Source: Limisalsivibrio acetivorans
GTDB lineage: Bacteria; Chrysiogenota; Deferribacteres; Deferribacterales; Geovibrionaceae
Direction: 5' to 3'
DNA length: 64,000 nucleotides
Assembly: GCF_000421105.1 (NCBI RefSeq)
Contig: NZ_ATWF01000001.1
Location: 115,987 to 179,986 of the forward strand
Shown in pieces: positions 1 through 7,781 of this stretch. The notes beneath the pieces are model-generated. The model saw only the letters and a program-made list of their open reading frames with translations, made no database searches and had not been told where the DNA came from. Positions within the stretch are counted from its first letter, which is position 1. The number at the start of each line of letters is the position of its first letter. The position numbers were made by a program, and so were the translations under genes.

Positions 1-51
1 CCAGTTATATTCACTAGTTAAAGATTCACTTATTATTTCGGGGGCGTTTTG

Positions 52-276
52 ATGAGTAAAAAGGTAAATATTCAAGATGTTTTTCTAAACCATATCAGAA
101 AGCGGAGAGTGCCCGTAACGGTATATCTCGTTAACGGCGTTAAGATTGAGGGGCTTGTTAAGGGCTTTGACAACTTCGTTATCATCCTTAAGGATGAATC
201 CCAGAAGATGATCTATAAGCATGCCATTTCCACCATTGAGCCTTCCGAGGAGATCGAAGAGATCGAGATGGTCTAG
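52..276 (+). CDS. hfq: RNA chaperone Hfq
   Basis: A 74-residue Sm-like RNA chaperone that forms hexamers and pairs small RNAs with mRNAs in the cytoplasm. The Sm1 part spans about residues 8-45 and the Sm2 signature YKHAIS sits at 55-60. The proximal-face RNA-binding residues Q8, F42, K56 and H57 are all present. The C-terminus is a short acidic tail (EEIEEIE) rather than the long disordered tail of enterobacterial Hfq. A TTG directly precedes the ATG in frame, but the ATG at 52 is the better start, with a G-rich ribosome site about 8 bases upstream. A terminator follows at once, so this is the last gene of its transcript; the upstream gene lies outside the window. Confidence 0.97.
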   Translation: MSKKVNIQDVFLNHIRKRRVPVTVYLVNGVKIEGLVKGFDNFVIILKDESQKMIYKHAISTIEPSEEIEEIEMV

Positions 277-310
277 GTCTGTCTTTACAATACCGAATAT
301 GCTGTAGTTC

Positions 311-346
311 AGGCGGTTCTTTTCTATAAGGAGCCGCTTTTGTTTT
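311..346 (+). terminator. Rho-independent terminator after hfq
   Basis: A nine-base stem (AGGCGGTTC at 311-319 with GAGCCGCTT at 331-339, containing wobble pairs) has an 11-base loop and is followed by a T-rich run. It lies 35 bases after the hfq stop and before the promoter of the next gene. Confidence 0.8.
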
Positions 347-374
347 ATATACTTTTAATTTGACTCACACGAAT

Positions 375-402
375 TTGAAAGCTGCCTCTCATGTGTTAGA
401 AT
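375..402 (+). promoter_or_regulatory. Sigma-70-type promoter for the 439 gene
   Basis: A -35 box TTGAAA (375-380), 16-base spacer and a -10 box TAGAAT (397-402) preceded by a TG extended element. Predicted transcription start is near 409, giving a short leader to the TTG start at 439. Confidence 0.5.
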
Positions 403-438
403 AACCTAGATATAATAATAACCGGAGAACCTAAATCG

Positions 439-1359
439 TTGGAAGAGCTTAAATCCCGAACAGGAAGCGGACTGACCGATTCATTCTTAGACGGAACCCT
501 CCCCGATGAAAAGGTGGAAGAGGTATTTGTCTCCTCCTCCGTACCCGAAGGGGACGAGCCTCTCTGGGTATACTGGGTTCTGGAGAAGAGGCGGAATCTT
601 CTCAAACCCCTTTTTCGCTGGCTCAAGGAGAGGAAGGTTCTCTTTGTCCCTCTGGCCGAGGATCCCCTTTTTCAGGGGGAAACCCTTGTTTATCTTATAC
701 GGATGATGAAGAATGTGGAGGGTTTCACAAAGGCTCTGCTCACCGTTGTTCCCCTTGATGAGGATCTTTTTAATATCTTTGTGGACACTAATGATGAAGA
801 CACGATCCGTATGATCTACGAATTTGCCCTTGAGGATGAGGGGAGGGCGGCAAGGCTTATGAAGAACCCCTTTGTTCCAGAGCCAATGCTCTATGCCCTT
901 GGCGAGAAGGCGGGGAGGGAGCAGAGCGAAACGGCGGAGGAGATCGAGCAGAACCTTTACGCCCAGCTTAAGGATATGACCATCGCCCAGAAGATAAAGC
1001 TTGCCATGAAGGGGAACAAGTCCGCAAGGACACTCCTCATGAGAAGCCCGAATAAGCAGATCTCCACAGCCGCTATCCGAAACCCCAAGGTTACGGATGA
1101 TGAGGTTGAGTTTATATCGAAAAACAAGAACACGGGTGAACATATTATCCGTGAGATTGTTTTAAATAAGGAGTGGATGAAGAAGTATACCATCGTAAGC
1201 GCACTGGCCCAGAACCCGAAGACACCCCTTGATATAAGCATGGGGCTTTTGGGGAGGCTTATGCCGAAGGATGTTGAGAATATCTCCCGCTCCAAGGATG
1301 TACCGAACACCTTAAAGGTTTCGGCTGCGAGAATAATTGAGCAGAAGGGTAAGAAATGA
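439..1359 (+). CDS. Conserved protein of unknown function, helical
   Basis: I do not recognise a named domain in this 306-residue, charged, apparently cytoplasmic protein. There is no signal peptide or membrane segment. The middle and C-terminal half (about residues 180-300) looks like short helical repeats, with recurring patterns such as 'MRSPNKQISTAAIRNPKVTDDEV' split over repeats and 'ALAQNPKTPLDISMGLL', reminiscent of HEAT-like or leucine-rich-variant repeats that mediate protein contacts. The start is a TTG 12 bases after GGAG; no ATG is available nearby. Its stop overlaps the start of the FtsB-like gene by 4 bases, so the two are probably translated together. Confidence 0.75.
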   Translation: MEELKSRTGSGLTDSFLDGTLPDEKVEEVFVSSSVPEGDEPLWVYWVLEKRRNLLKPLFRWLKERKVLFVPLAEDPLFQGETLVYLIRMMKNVEGFTKALLTVVPLDEDLFNIFVDTNDEDTIRMIYEFALEDEGRAARLMKNPFVPEPMLYALGEKAGREQSETAEEIEQNLYAQLKDMTIAQKIKLAMKGNKSARTLLMRSPNKQISTAAIRNPKVTDDEVEFISKNKNTGEHIIREIVLNKEWMKKYTIVSALAQNPKTPLDISMGLLGRLMPKDVENISRSKDVPNTLKVSAARIIEQKGKK

Positions 1360-1661
1360 AGATAACAGCTGTTTATGTGGCTCTGCTTACTGCGCTTGTG
1401 ATGTATCTCTTCTTCGGGCACAACGGTATACTTAAATATCGTGAACTCGTAGAGATAAAAAACGGATATGAAAGACGCATAGATAATATGGAAGTAAGGA
1501 TTAAAGAGCTCTCAAAGGAGCTTGAGCTTATAAAGAAGGACAAGGAGTATCTTGAGCTTCTCATCAGGAAGGAACTGCATATGCGTTCACCGGATGAGGA
1601 CCTTTATATTATTGACGAAAATGCAGAAATACACAGTAACGGAGATAACGGGAGCGATTAA
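1356..1661 (+). CDS. Septum formation initiator, FtsB/DivIC family
   Basis: A 101-residue bitopic inner-membrane protein: a short N-terminus, one membrane helix (about residues 4-20, ending in the aromatic FF) and a coiled coil of heptads (about 28-70) rich in K, E and L, then an acidic tail. This is the architecture of FtsB/DivIC, which joins FtsL and FtsQ in the divisome. The family assignment rests on architecture more than on a diagnostic motif. It overlaps the preceding gene by 4 bases and runs 41 bases into xseA in a different frame. Confidence 0.7.
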   Translation: MKITAVYVALLTALVMYLFFGHNGILKYRELVEIKNGYERRIDNMEVRIKELSKELELIKKDKEYLELLIRKELHMRSPDEDLYIIDENAEIHSNGDNGSD

Positions 1662-3096
1662 GGGCCTCCTCGAGGGGACCTTCAGCGGCCATGTCGCTGT
1701 TACTGGCGAGATAACCAGTCTCTCAACCTCCCCCCGGGGGCATATATACTTCTCCCTCAAGGACGAAAAAGCGAAGATCAAGGCTGTTATGTTCAAGGGC
1801 TCTGCCATGGCAAACCGTGGCTATACGCCCAGAAACGGCGATTCCGTTCAGGCGGTGGGTGAGCTTCGTGTTTACGAACCTGAGGGCTATTACCAGATTA
1901 TCGTAAAGAAGCTGGAGTATGACTCCGTAGGGCTCTTCTGGCAGAAGTTCGAGGAGATGAAGCGAAAACTCGAGGCGGAGGGGCTCTTTGATGATGAGCG
2001 TAAGCAGAAAATACCCGCTATCCCCTCCCGCATAGCGGTTATAACATCCCCCACAGGTGCAGCTATTAAGGACTTTATAGTAACCGCCGACAAGGAGGGT
2101 GGACGTTTTGAGCTGGATATATGGCCAGTACCCGTACAGGGGAAGGACGCCGTTAATCCGGTAACGAGAGCCGTAACAGAAGCGGGGAGTATGACAGAGA
2201 GATACGATGTGATTGTTCTCATGCGTGGTGGGGGCTCATTGGAGGATCTTGCCCTTTTCAATGAGGAGCCGATCGCAAGAGCGATGGCGGCAACTGCTGT
2301 TCCCTGTATCTCCGCCATCGGGCATGAACGTGACTTTACGATATGTGACTTCGTGGCGGATATACGTGTTGCGACACCCACAGCCGCTGCAGGGGTCCTG
2401 AGTGAAGGGTATGCAAACGCTGTACGTGAGCTGGACAGGCGTATCAGAAGGCTTTCGGAGCTCATGGAGCGCACTATGCAGAACAGCGCCCAGAGGCTCG
2501 ATTCCCTTGGAAGAAGGCTGGCGGCGGGTTCTCCGGTTAACGCACTTCAAAACAGACGCTCGAGGCTTGAGTATCTTGAGAAATCGCTTGTTTCATCAAT
2601 GACCTCTGCTCTGGGAGCGGAGAAGGCGAGGTATGCAGGGCTCACTGCAAGGATCGGTGAAAAGAGCCCGCTGAGAATTATAGACAGATACCGCTCAAGG
2701 GTGAACAGGGGGTTTGATATACTCCCTGCATCCCTGAAAGCGGCTCTTGATAAAGAAAAAAACAGACTTTCCGGTCTGGAGATGAGGATAAAGGGGGGCT
2801 CGCCCCTCCATGAGGCTGAGAAGGGGAGGGCGAAGCTGGACAGGCTTATGTACTCCCTTGGTAATATGATGTCAAAGAGCTGTGAAACAAGGAAAAACAG
2901 ACTCGTTGTAGCAGAAGGCAAGCTGGCCGCCATGAACCCTGAAAAGGTCATGGAGCGGGGCTATGCAATGGTTCAGACTTCGAAGGGACTGATAAAAAAA
3001 GCAAAACAAGTCCACTTGGAGGATGAGCTTGAAATTCGCTTCAAGGACGGCTATATTAACTCCTTCGTCACAGGTAGGAAACTTTCGGAGGAATAG
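1621..3096 (+). CDS. xseA: Exodeoxyribonuclease VII large subunit
   Basis: The large, catalytic subunit of ExoVII, which degrades single-stranded DNA from both ends. At 491 residues it is slightly longer than usual. The N-terminal OB-fold (about 1-100) carries the GEITSLS and GHIYFSLKD segments. The catalytic region (about 115-310) carries ITSPTGAA, LMRGGGSLEDL, ISAIGHERDFTICDFVAD and ATPTAAA, all typical. A long helical region with repeated SRLxxLE-type blocks follows, as expected for the part that binds XseB. I chose the ATG at 1621 because homologues begin with a 'YTVTEI'-like segment; a longer reading upstream only adds unrelated residues. No xseB is visible in the window. Confidence 0.95.
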   Translation: MQKYTVTEITGAIKGLLEGTFSGHVAVTGEITSLSTSPRGHIYFSLKDEKAKIKAVMFKGSAMANRGYTPRNGDSVQAVGELRVYEPEGYYQIIVKKLEYDSVGLFWQKFEEMKRKLEAEGLFDDERKQKIPAIPSRIAVITSPTGAAIKDFIVTADKEGGRFELDIWPVPVQGKDAVNPVTRAVTEAGSMTERYDVIVLMRGGGSLEDLALFNEEPIARAMAATAVPCISAIGHERDFTICDFVADIRVATPTAAAGVLSEGYANAVRELDRRIRRLSELMERTMQNSAQRLDSLGRRLAAGSPVNALQNRRSRLEYLEKSLVSSMTSALGAEKARYAGLTARIGEKSPLRIIDRYRSRVNRGFDILPASLKAALDKEKNRLSGLEMRIKGGSPLHEAEKGRAKLDRLMYSLGNMMSKSCETRKNRLVVAEGKLAAMNPEKVMERGYAMVQTSKGLIKKAKQVHLEDELEIRFKDGYINSFVTGRKLSEE

Positions 3097-3098
3097 AA

Positions 3099-3572
3099 AT
3101 GGAAAGAATTCCGATAACAAAAGCGGGATACGACAAGGTTAAGAAAGAGCTGGAGAGGCTTAAAACCGTTGAGAGGCGTGAGGTCGTGGCCGCAATAGAA
3201 GAGGCCAGAGGACACGGTGATCTCAGCGAGAACGCCGAGTACGATGCCGCTAAAGAGAGACAGGGTATGATCGAGGCCCGTATCGGTGAGCTCGAGAATA
3301 AGATGGGCAGATTCGATATCATCGATGTATCAAAGCTCGCCGGCGACAAGGTTATCTTCGGCGCCACGGTTACCGTTGAGAATATCGACACCGAGGAGCA
3401 AAAGACCTATAAGATCGTCGGCCCCGATGAAGCAAACATCTCCCAGGGAACCATATCCATTATGTCCCCCCTTGCCAGATCCCTTGTGAACAAGAAGGTT
3501 GGTGACGAAGCGATTGTTCAGGCTCCCGGCGGGGAGATCGAATACGAGATAGTTGGCGTAGAGTTTAAATAG
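3099..3572 (+). CDS. greA: Transcription elongation factor GreA
   Basis: Binds the secondary channel of RNA polymerase and stimulates cleavage of backtracked RNA. The length (157 residues) is that of the family. The N-terminal coiled coil (about 1-75) has the conserved acidic tip within ARGHGDLSENAEYDAAKE, and the C-terminal FKBP-like domain (about 80-157) contains the SPLARSLVNKKVGD segment. A strong GGAGGA site lies 7 bases before the ATG and only 2 bases separate it from xseA, so the two are co-transcribed. Confidence 0.97.
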   Translation: MERIPITKAGYDKVKKELERLKTVERREVVAAIEEARGHGDLSENAEYDAAKERQGMIEARIGELENKMGRFDIIDVSKLAGDKVIFGATVTVENIDTEEQKTYKIVGPDEANISQGTISIMSPLARSLVNKKVGDEAIVQAPGGEIEYEIVGVEFK

Positions 3573-3669
3573 ATCCCGGGCCTGTTCTTTGAGTGCATAA
3601 TACCTGTAACTATCAAAAAAATGGGATAGAATAGATCATACCGCATTAGTCGGGTGTGAGAGGTGCACT

Positions 3670-5139
3670 ATGAAGGGCAGGCTTGCTTTATTTATTGTTT
3701 CAGCTTTTATCCTTACACTTTCAACTGTAGGCGCAGAAACCTTCGAGGACTTTGTCCGTTCGGAGATGGCCGCTTTTCAGGAATTCAAGGATGAGCGTGA
3801 CCGTGAGTTTATGCTCTTTCTCGAGGGGAAATGGGAGGAGCTGGAATCGGAAAAGCCCGACAAGCTCATCGAGAAACCGAAGATAGAGGATGTCCCCGTT
3901 GCCGATGTTCCCGATGAGGAGCCCATAGTTCCCGAGCCGGACAGGGCGGAGCCTGTGGTTCCGGAGCCCGTTGTTACCGAACCAGTTAGTCCCGAACCGG
4001 AGATCGCAAAGCCCCCCGTTCCCGCACCGTACACTCCCCCCACAGTCACTGGCCCGAAGGCTGTCTACGATTTCTTCGGAAACAAGGTTCAGATTCCATA
4101 CGACAGCAGTATGGGCAGAGGTGTGGGGCTTTCCATAAACGAACAGTCGATCAGCGCATTCTGGAAAAATGCCGCCACATCGGACTACGAACCGCTCATG
4201 GAATCACTTAAATCATACAAAGACAAACTCGCCCTTAACGACTGGGGCTTTCTCCTGCTGGCCGGAAGAACGGCGGAGCGGATAGCCGATGACAAGCAGG
4301 CGAGAACACTTTTGGTATGGTTTATGCTCACAAAAGCGGGCTACAACACAAGGGTGGGCTACGACGACAGGAACGTTTATCTTATGGTTCCTGCGCTCAA
4401 CAAGCTTTACAGCGTATCCTACATTACGTACAAGGGCACAAGGTTCTATACCCTTTCATATGACGGTTTCAGCAACGATGTGGGCCCACTTAAGACGTAT
4501 TCAGGTAGCTACCCCGACGCCTCGGGCGGTATGGACTTCACCCTCAAGAGATACCCCATGCTTGGTGCAAATCTTCGTAATAAGGAGCTGAAATTCTCCT
4601 ACGGAGGAAAGGACTACAGGATAACCGTTCCTTACAGCCTCTACAGCGTTGAATATTTCAGAAACCATCCCCAGGCGGATATGGGTATATATGCAGGGGC
4701 AGGGCTTCCCGAATGGGCAAAGAACCCTCTCAAAAGCCAGCTTGGGCATCTTATTAAGGATATGGACGAGAAGGATGCGGTAAACGTTATCCTGCGTTTT
4801 GTGCAGACCTCGTTTAAATACGCAACGGATCAGGACCAGTTCGGGCATGAAAAGGTAATGTTTCCCGAGGAGCTTATGTATTATCCTGAGTCGGACTGCG
4901 AGGACAGGAGCGTACTTTTCTCATGGCTTGTGCGTGAGCTTCTGGGTCTTGATGTTGTTATGCTAGACTACCCCGGGCATATCGCAACGGCCGTACGCTT
5001 CAAAAACGATGCCGAGGGTGATTATATCCTTGCCGGCGGCCACAGGTATACTGTATGCGATCCAACTTACATAAATGCGAACTACGGAATGACAATGCCC
5101 CGATTTAAGGATGTTAAGCCGGAGATAATAAGGTTTTAG
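3670..5139 (+). CDS. Secreted transglutaminase-like protein with Pro/Glu-rich spacer
   Basis: A 489-residue exported protein of unknown substrate. It has a signal peptide (cleavage probably after VGA, about residue 22). An acidic helical stretch (about 23-75) is followed by a proline/glutamate-rich spacer of repeated 'PEP(V/D)' type units (about 75-130). The rest is globular. Near the C-terminus the transglutaminase/papain-like triad can be assigned: C410 in SDCEDRS, H437 in PGHIATAV and D464 in VCDPTY. The layout suggests a periplasmic enzyme held off a partner or the wall by a stiff spacer; peptidase or amidase activity is inference. Its stop overlaps the stop of convergent sspB by 4 bases. 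Confidence 0.75.
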   Translation: MKGRLALFIVSAFILTLSTVGAETFEDFVRSEMAAFQEFKDERDREFMLFLEGKWEELESEKPDKLIEKPKIEDVPVADVPDEEPIVPEPDRAEPVVPEPVVTEPVSPEPEIAKPPVPAPYTPPTVTGPKAVYDFFGNKVQIPYDSSMGRGVGLSINEQSISAFWKNAATSDYEPLMESLKSYKDKLALNDWGFLLLAGRTAERIADDKQARTLLVWFMLTKAGYNTRVGYDDRNVYLMVPALNKLYSVSYITYKGTRFYTLSYDGFSNDVGPLKTYSGSYPDASGGMDFTLKRYPMLGANLRNKELKFSYGGKDYRITVPYSLYSVEYFRNHPQADMGIYAGAGLPEWAKNPLKSQLGHLIKDMDEKDAVNVILRFVQTSFKYATDQDQFGHEKVMFPEELMYYPESDCEDRSVLFSWLVRELLGLDVVMLDYPGHIATAVRFKNDAEGDYILAGGHRYTVCDPTYINANYGMTMPRFKDVKPEIIRF

Positions 5140-5528
5140 TCCTTGCCGAACTTCGGCTTGATAACGTTGTCCTCTTTCTCAACTTCGTGCTTCTCCTCCT
5201 TCTCCGGAGTCTCCTCTTGAAGAGGCTTGAAGTTGAACATGAACTCGGGGCTGACAGGATCGTTGAAGGCGGCGGAGATCGCTTCGTAAGGGATGAAAAC
5301 CTGCTCCCAAACTCCGCCGAACTTCATCTTCACGGAGATGAACTCCTCCTCGACGCTCATGTCTCTGTACGATTGTTCGCCTAACACGAGGACAATGCCT
5401 CTCTCCTTTTCTTCGCCCACAAGCCCTCTGTTTCCTATTACAAGACCCGGATGGGGTGCCAGGTGGAGGAAAAACTTTGTATAATGCTCGAAAATTCTGT
5501 CTATAATATCTTTCTTGAAAGTATCCAT
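5136..5528 (-). CDS. sspB: SspB-like ClpXP specificity adaptor
   Basis: A 130-residue stringent starvation protein B homologue. In the known family the N-terminal domain binds the ssrA tag of ribosome-rescued proteins and a C-terminal tail docks on ClpX. Family-like features are the 'HLAPHPGLVIGNRG' segment (about 21-35), the beta-rich 'EEFISVKMKFGG...VFIPYEAISAAFNDP' core (about 60-95) and the long acidic/lysine tail ending in IKPKFGKD, which resembles the ClpX-binding motif. The start has an AGGGG site. It is convergent with, and overlaps, the transglutaminase-like gene. Confidence 0.85.
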   Translation of the reverse strand: MDTFKKDIIDRIFEHYTKFFLHLAPHPGLVIGNRGLVGEEKERGIVLVLGEQSYRDMSVEEEFISVKMKFGGVWEQVFIPYEAISAAFNDPVSPEFMFNFKPLQEETPEKEEKHEVEKEDNVIKPKFGKD

Positions 5529-5629
5529 CTGTGCTTACCCCTCTTATGAAGAATGCCTGCCTCATATATAAACATACAATACACCTATTCGGCAAACAGT
5601 ATAACGAACATGAGTGGAGGGAACATTAT

Positions 5630-6316
5630 TTATCCTACGAAGGATTTCTGGCTGTCCGAAAGCTCCTTAACGGTTCCGTAGGTTTTATTCGCCTGGAAAA
5701 CCATCTTTGTGAAAACCTCCGCCGTTGCCAGAGCATCGCCAAGGGCTGTGTGTCTGCCGTTGCAGGTAACCTTGTACACATCGAATAGATGGTCGAGGGT
5801 GTGGTGGTCCTCCTTTTTGAGGATGGAGCGGGAGTATATGAGCATGGTGTCGAGCCAGGGGTTGTGAAGCTGACAGCCGAAACAGTTCTGCATCTCTTTA
5901 TTTATCATCTTGATGTCGAAGTTTATATGGTGGCCTACGATAACCGATGAACCGATGAATTTGAGGAAATCGGGAAGAACCTCCTCAACGTAGGGTTTGT
6001 CCTGAACCATGTCGTCGGTGATGTTGTGCCATTTTATGGATTCGGGCGGAATGAGCATCTCCGGATTTATGAAGGTGTTGTAGAAGTCCACAATCTTGAA
6101 GTTCTGAACCTTTACCGCAGCGATATTTATAACCCTCGCCTCGTTGATATCAAGGCCGGTGGTTTCGGTATCCACAACGGAGAATACTGCATCCTCCAGT
6201 TTATCATCCATCGTTATATTCTTTCTGGCATCCTCACACAGTTTTCTAACATAGAGTGTGATGGGATCCTGCGGTTTGTCATCCAGACTTTTTCTGCCGA
6301 ACAATTTCGTAATCAT
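5630..6316 (-). CDS. DnaQ-family 3'-5' exonuclease
   Basis: A stand-alone DEDDh exonuclease (228 residues) related to the epsilon subunit of DNA polymerase III. ExoI is VVDTETTG with D49 and E51, ExoII contains D134 in HHINFD, and ExoIII is H189-x4-D194 in HTALGDALA. About 40 residues precede the exonuclease core. It may be the proofreading subunit, an RNase T-like enzyme or a repair nuclease; sequence alone does not decide. A GGGGAAG site precedes the ATG. It is followed by sspB 101 bases downstream on the same strand. Confidence 0.85.
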   Translation of the reverse strand: MITKLFGRKSLDDKPQDPITLYVRKLCEDARKNITMDDKLEDAVFSVVDTETTGLDINEARVINIAAVKVQNFKIVDFYNTFINPEMLIPPESIKWHNITDDMVQDKPYVEEVLPDFLKFIGSSVIVGHHINFDIKMINKEMQNCFGCQLHNPWLDTMLIYSRSILKKEDHHTLDHLFDVYKVTCNGRHTALGDALATAEVFTKMVFQANKTYGTVKELSDSQKSFVG

Positions 6317-6399
6317 ATCTTCCCCAAATTAACAAAGGTTCACTCATGATTAATACTAAAACTGCATTCTATTTAAAAGATTATGTTAAGGTTTTTTTT

Positions 6400-6420
6400 G
6401 CTCTTTTTCAAGAGCCGTTT
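6400..6420 (+). terminator. Attenuator-like hairpin in the MATE leader
   Basis: A perfect six-base stem (GCTCTT at 6400-6405 with AAGAGC at 6410-6415) with a 4-base loop, then CGTTTTG. No plus-strand gene ends upstream, so it would lie in the 5' leader of the MATE gene. The stem is short, so function is uncertain. Confidence 0.3.
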
Positions 6421-6455
6421 TGTGTTAATATGGGTTTCTTTTCAAGGAGGCTTTT

Positions 6456-7781
6456 CTGGTTCCAGCTTATGTAAGGGAGAGGATAGGGCGAGTACTGAAG
6501 ATCTCTTTCCCTGCCGCAATGCACAACCTGATGGGAATGCTCCAGTCTATGGTGGATATGATATTCGTGGGAAGAATCTCCCCCATGAGTGTCGCCGCTG
6601 TGGGTGTGGGTATGCAGTATATCGGGCTTCTATACGCTGCGATGTCCCTCTTCTATGTTGGCACAAACGCCCTTGTATCGAGGTTTGTGGGTGCAGAACG
6701 CCCCGAGGATGCGGGGAGGGTTACCGCCAACATGTTCGGCTTTGCCCTTGTTTTTTCCATACCCATTTTCCTTTTCGGGCTTACAAAAGCGGCGTTCCTC
6801 TTCAATATGCTCGGCATAAAGGGTGAAGTTGCGGCGATAGGCTCAAGCTACATGTCCATATTCTCCTTCACAGTGCCCCTCCTCTTTATGCAAGGGGTGC
6901 TTTACAGCTCCCTGAACGCCTACGGTAAGACCAAGCTCCCATTTTATATTGGTATATTCGGCAATATTGTTAACACCATACTCGATTACGGTCTTATCTT
7001 CGGAAACCTCGGCATGCCTGAGATGGGGGTTGAGGGTGCGGCATGGGCCACTGTCTTTACTAAATGCGTCGAGCTCTCCATATACATATACATCTGCGTT
7101 GTGCGAAAGGAGATCGTTATTACCCCGAAATTCGCCCCCGATCTCCTCAAAAGGGCGATCAAGGTCGGTTTTCCCACATGGATGGAAAGGATGCTCACTT
7201 TTCCATCGTATCTTGTTCTTTCGGCCCTTATCGCGAAATACAGCACAGAGGCGCTGGCCGGTTATCAGATAGGCCTCAGGGTAGAGGGGCTTGCCTTCAT
7301 GCCGGGGGTGGGCTTTATTATAGCCACCATGTCCCTTGTTGGGCAGAATATAGGGGCACTGCGCCCTGACGATGCGGAGAAGGATGCCATAACAGCTGTC
7401 TATGCGGCATCTTTCGTAATGGGCGTTGTGGGGCTTTCCATGTTCTTCTTCCCCGGAACCCTCGCCTCACTCTTCACCGACGACCAAACAACCATCAACG
7501 AGGCATCCGTGTATCTGCGCATCATGGGTATAAGCCAGATTCCGCTGGGGATTTTCTTCGTTATGAGCGGTGCACTGAGGGGTGCCGGCGATACTAGGAC
7601 GACCCTTGTTGTGAATGTCATATCTATATGGGGTTTCCGGATCCTTCCGGCGTTCCTGCTCGTTTCAGCTGGTGTTCCGATTATATGGGTTTATCTGGTG
7701 GCTACCGCCGAAACCTGCATAAAGGCATCGGTCCTTGTGGGGATATTCCGCAAGGGGAGATGGAAGACGATCAAGGTCTAG
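6456..7781 (+). CDS. MATE-family multidrug/Na+ (H+) antiporter
   Basis: An inner-membrane exporter of the MatE family with about twelve membrane helices. Typical segments are the first-helix 'SMVDMIFVGRIS' and the 'GAxRGAGDTRTT' motif in the second half. The first ATG in frame (6519) would cut into the first helix, because the upstream codons read in frame as RIGRVLKISFPAA, which belongs to the family. The only plausible start in the open frame is the CTG at 6456, 5 bases after a strong AAGGAGG; this gives 441 residues, normal for the family. The CTG start is inference. Its stop shares CTAG with the convergent ABC ATPase gene. Confidence 0.85.
   Translation: MVPAYVRERIGRVLKISFPAAMHNLMGMLQSMVDMIFVGRISPMSVAAVGVGMQYIGLLYAAMSLFYVGTNALVSRFVGAERPEDAGRVTANMFGFALVFSIPIFLFGLTKAAFLFNMLGIKGEVAAIGSSYMSIFSFTVPLLFMQGVLYSSLNAYGKTKLPFYIGIFGNIVNTILDYGLIFGNLGMPEMGVEGAAWATVFTKCVELSIYIYICVVRKEIVITPKFAPDLLKRAIKVGFPTWMERMLTFPSYLVLSALIAKYSTEALAGYQIGLRVEGLAFMPGVGFIIATMSLVGQNIGALRPDDAEKDAITAVYAASFVMGVVGLSMFFFPGTLASLFTDDQTTINEASVYLRIMGISQIPLGIFFVMSGALRGAGDTRTTLVVNVISIWGFRILPAFLLVSAGVPIIWVYLVATAETCIKASVLVGIFRKGRWKTIKV

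Noticed and set aside
3590-3632. Promoter for the transglutaminase-like gene (TAGAAT at 3627-3632)
   Set aside because: The -10 box is fair but no acceptable -35 box lies 16-18 bases upstream.
6383-6826. Frameshift explanation for the MATE gene start, using another frame from 6383
   Set aside because: The alternative frame gives no MATE-like residues; the family-like sequence continues upstream in the original frame.
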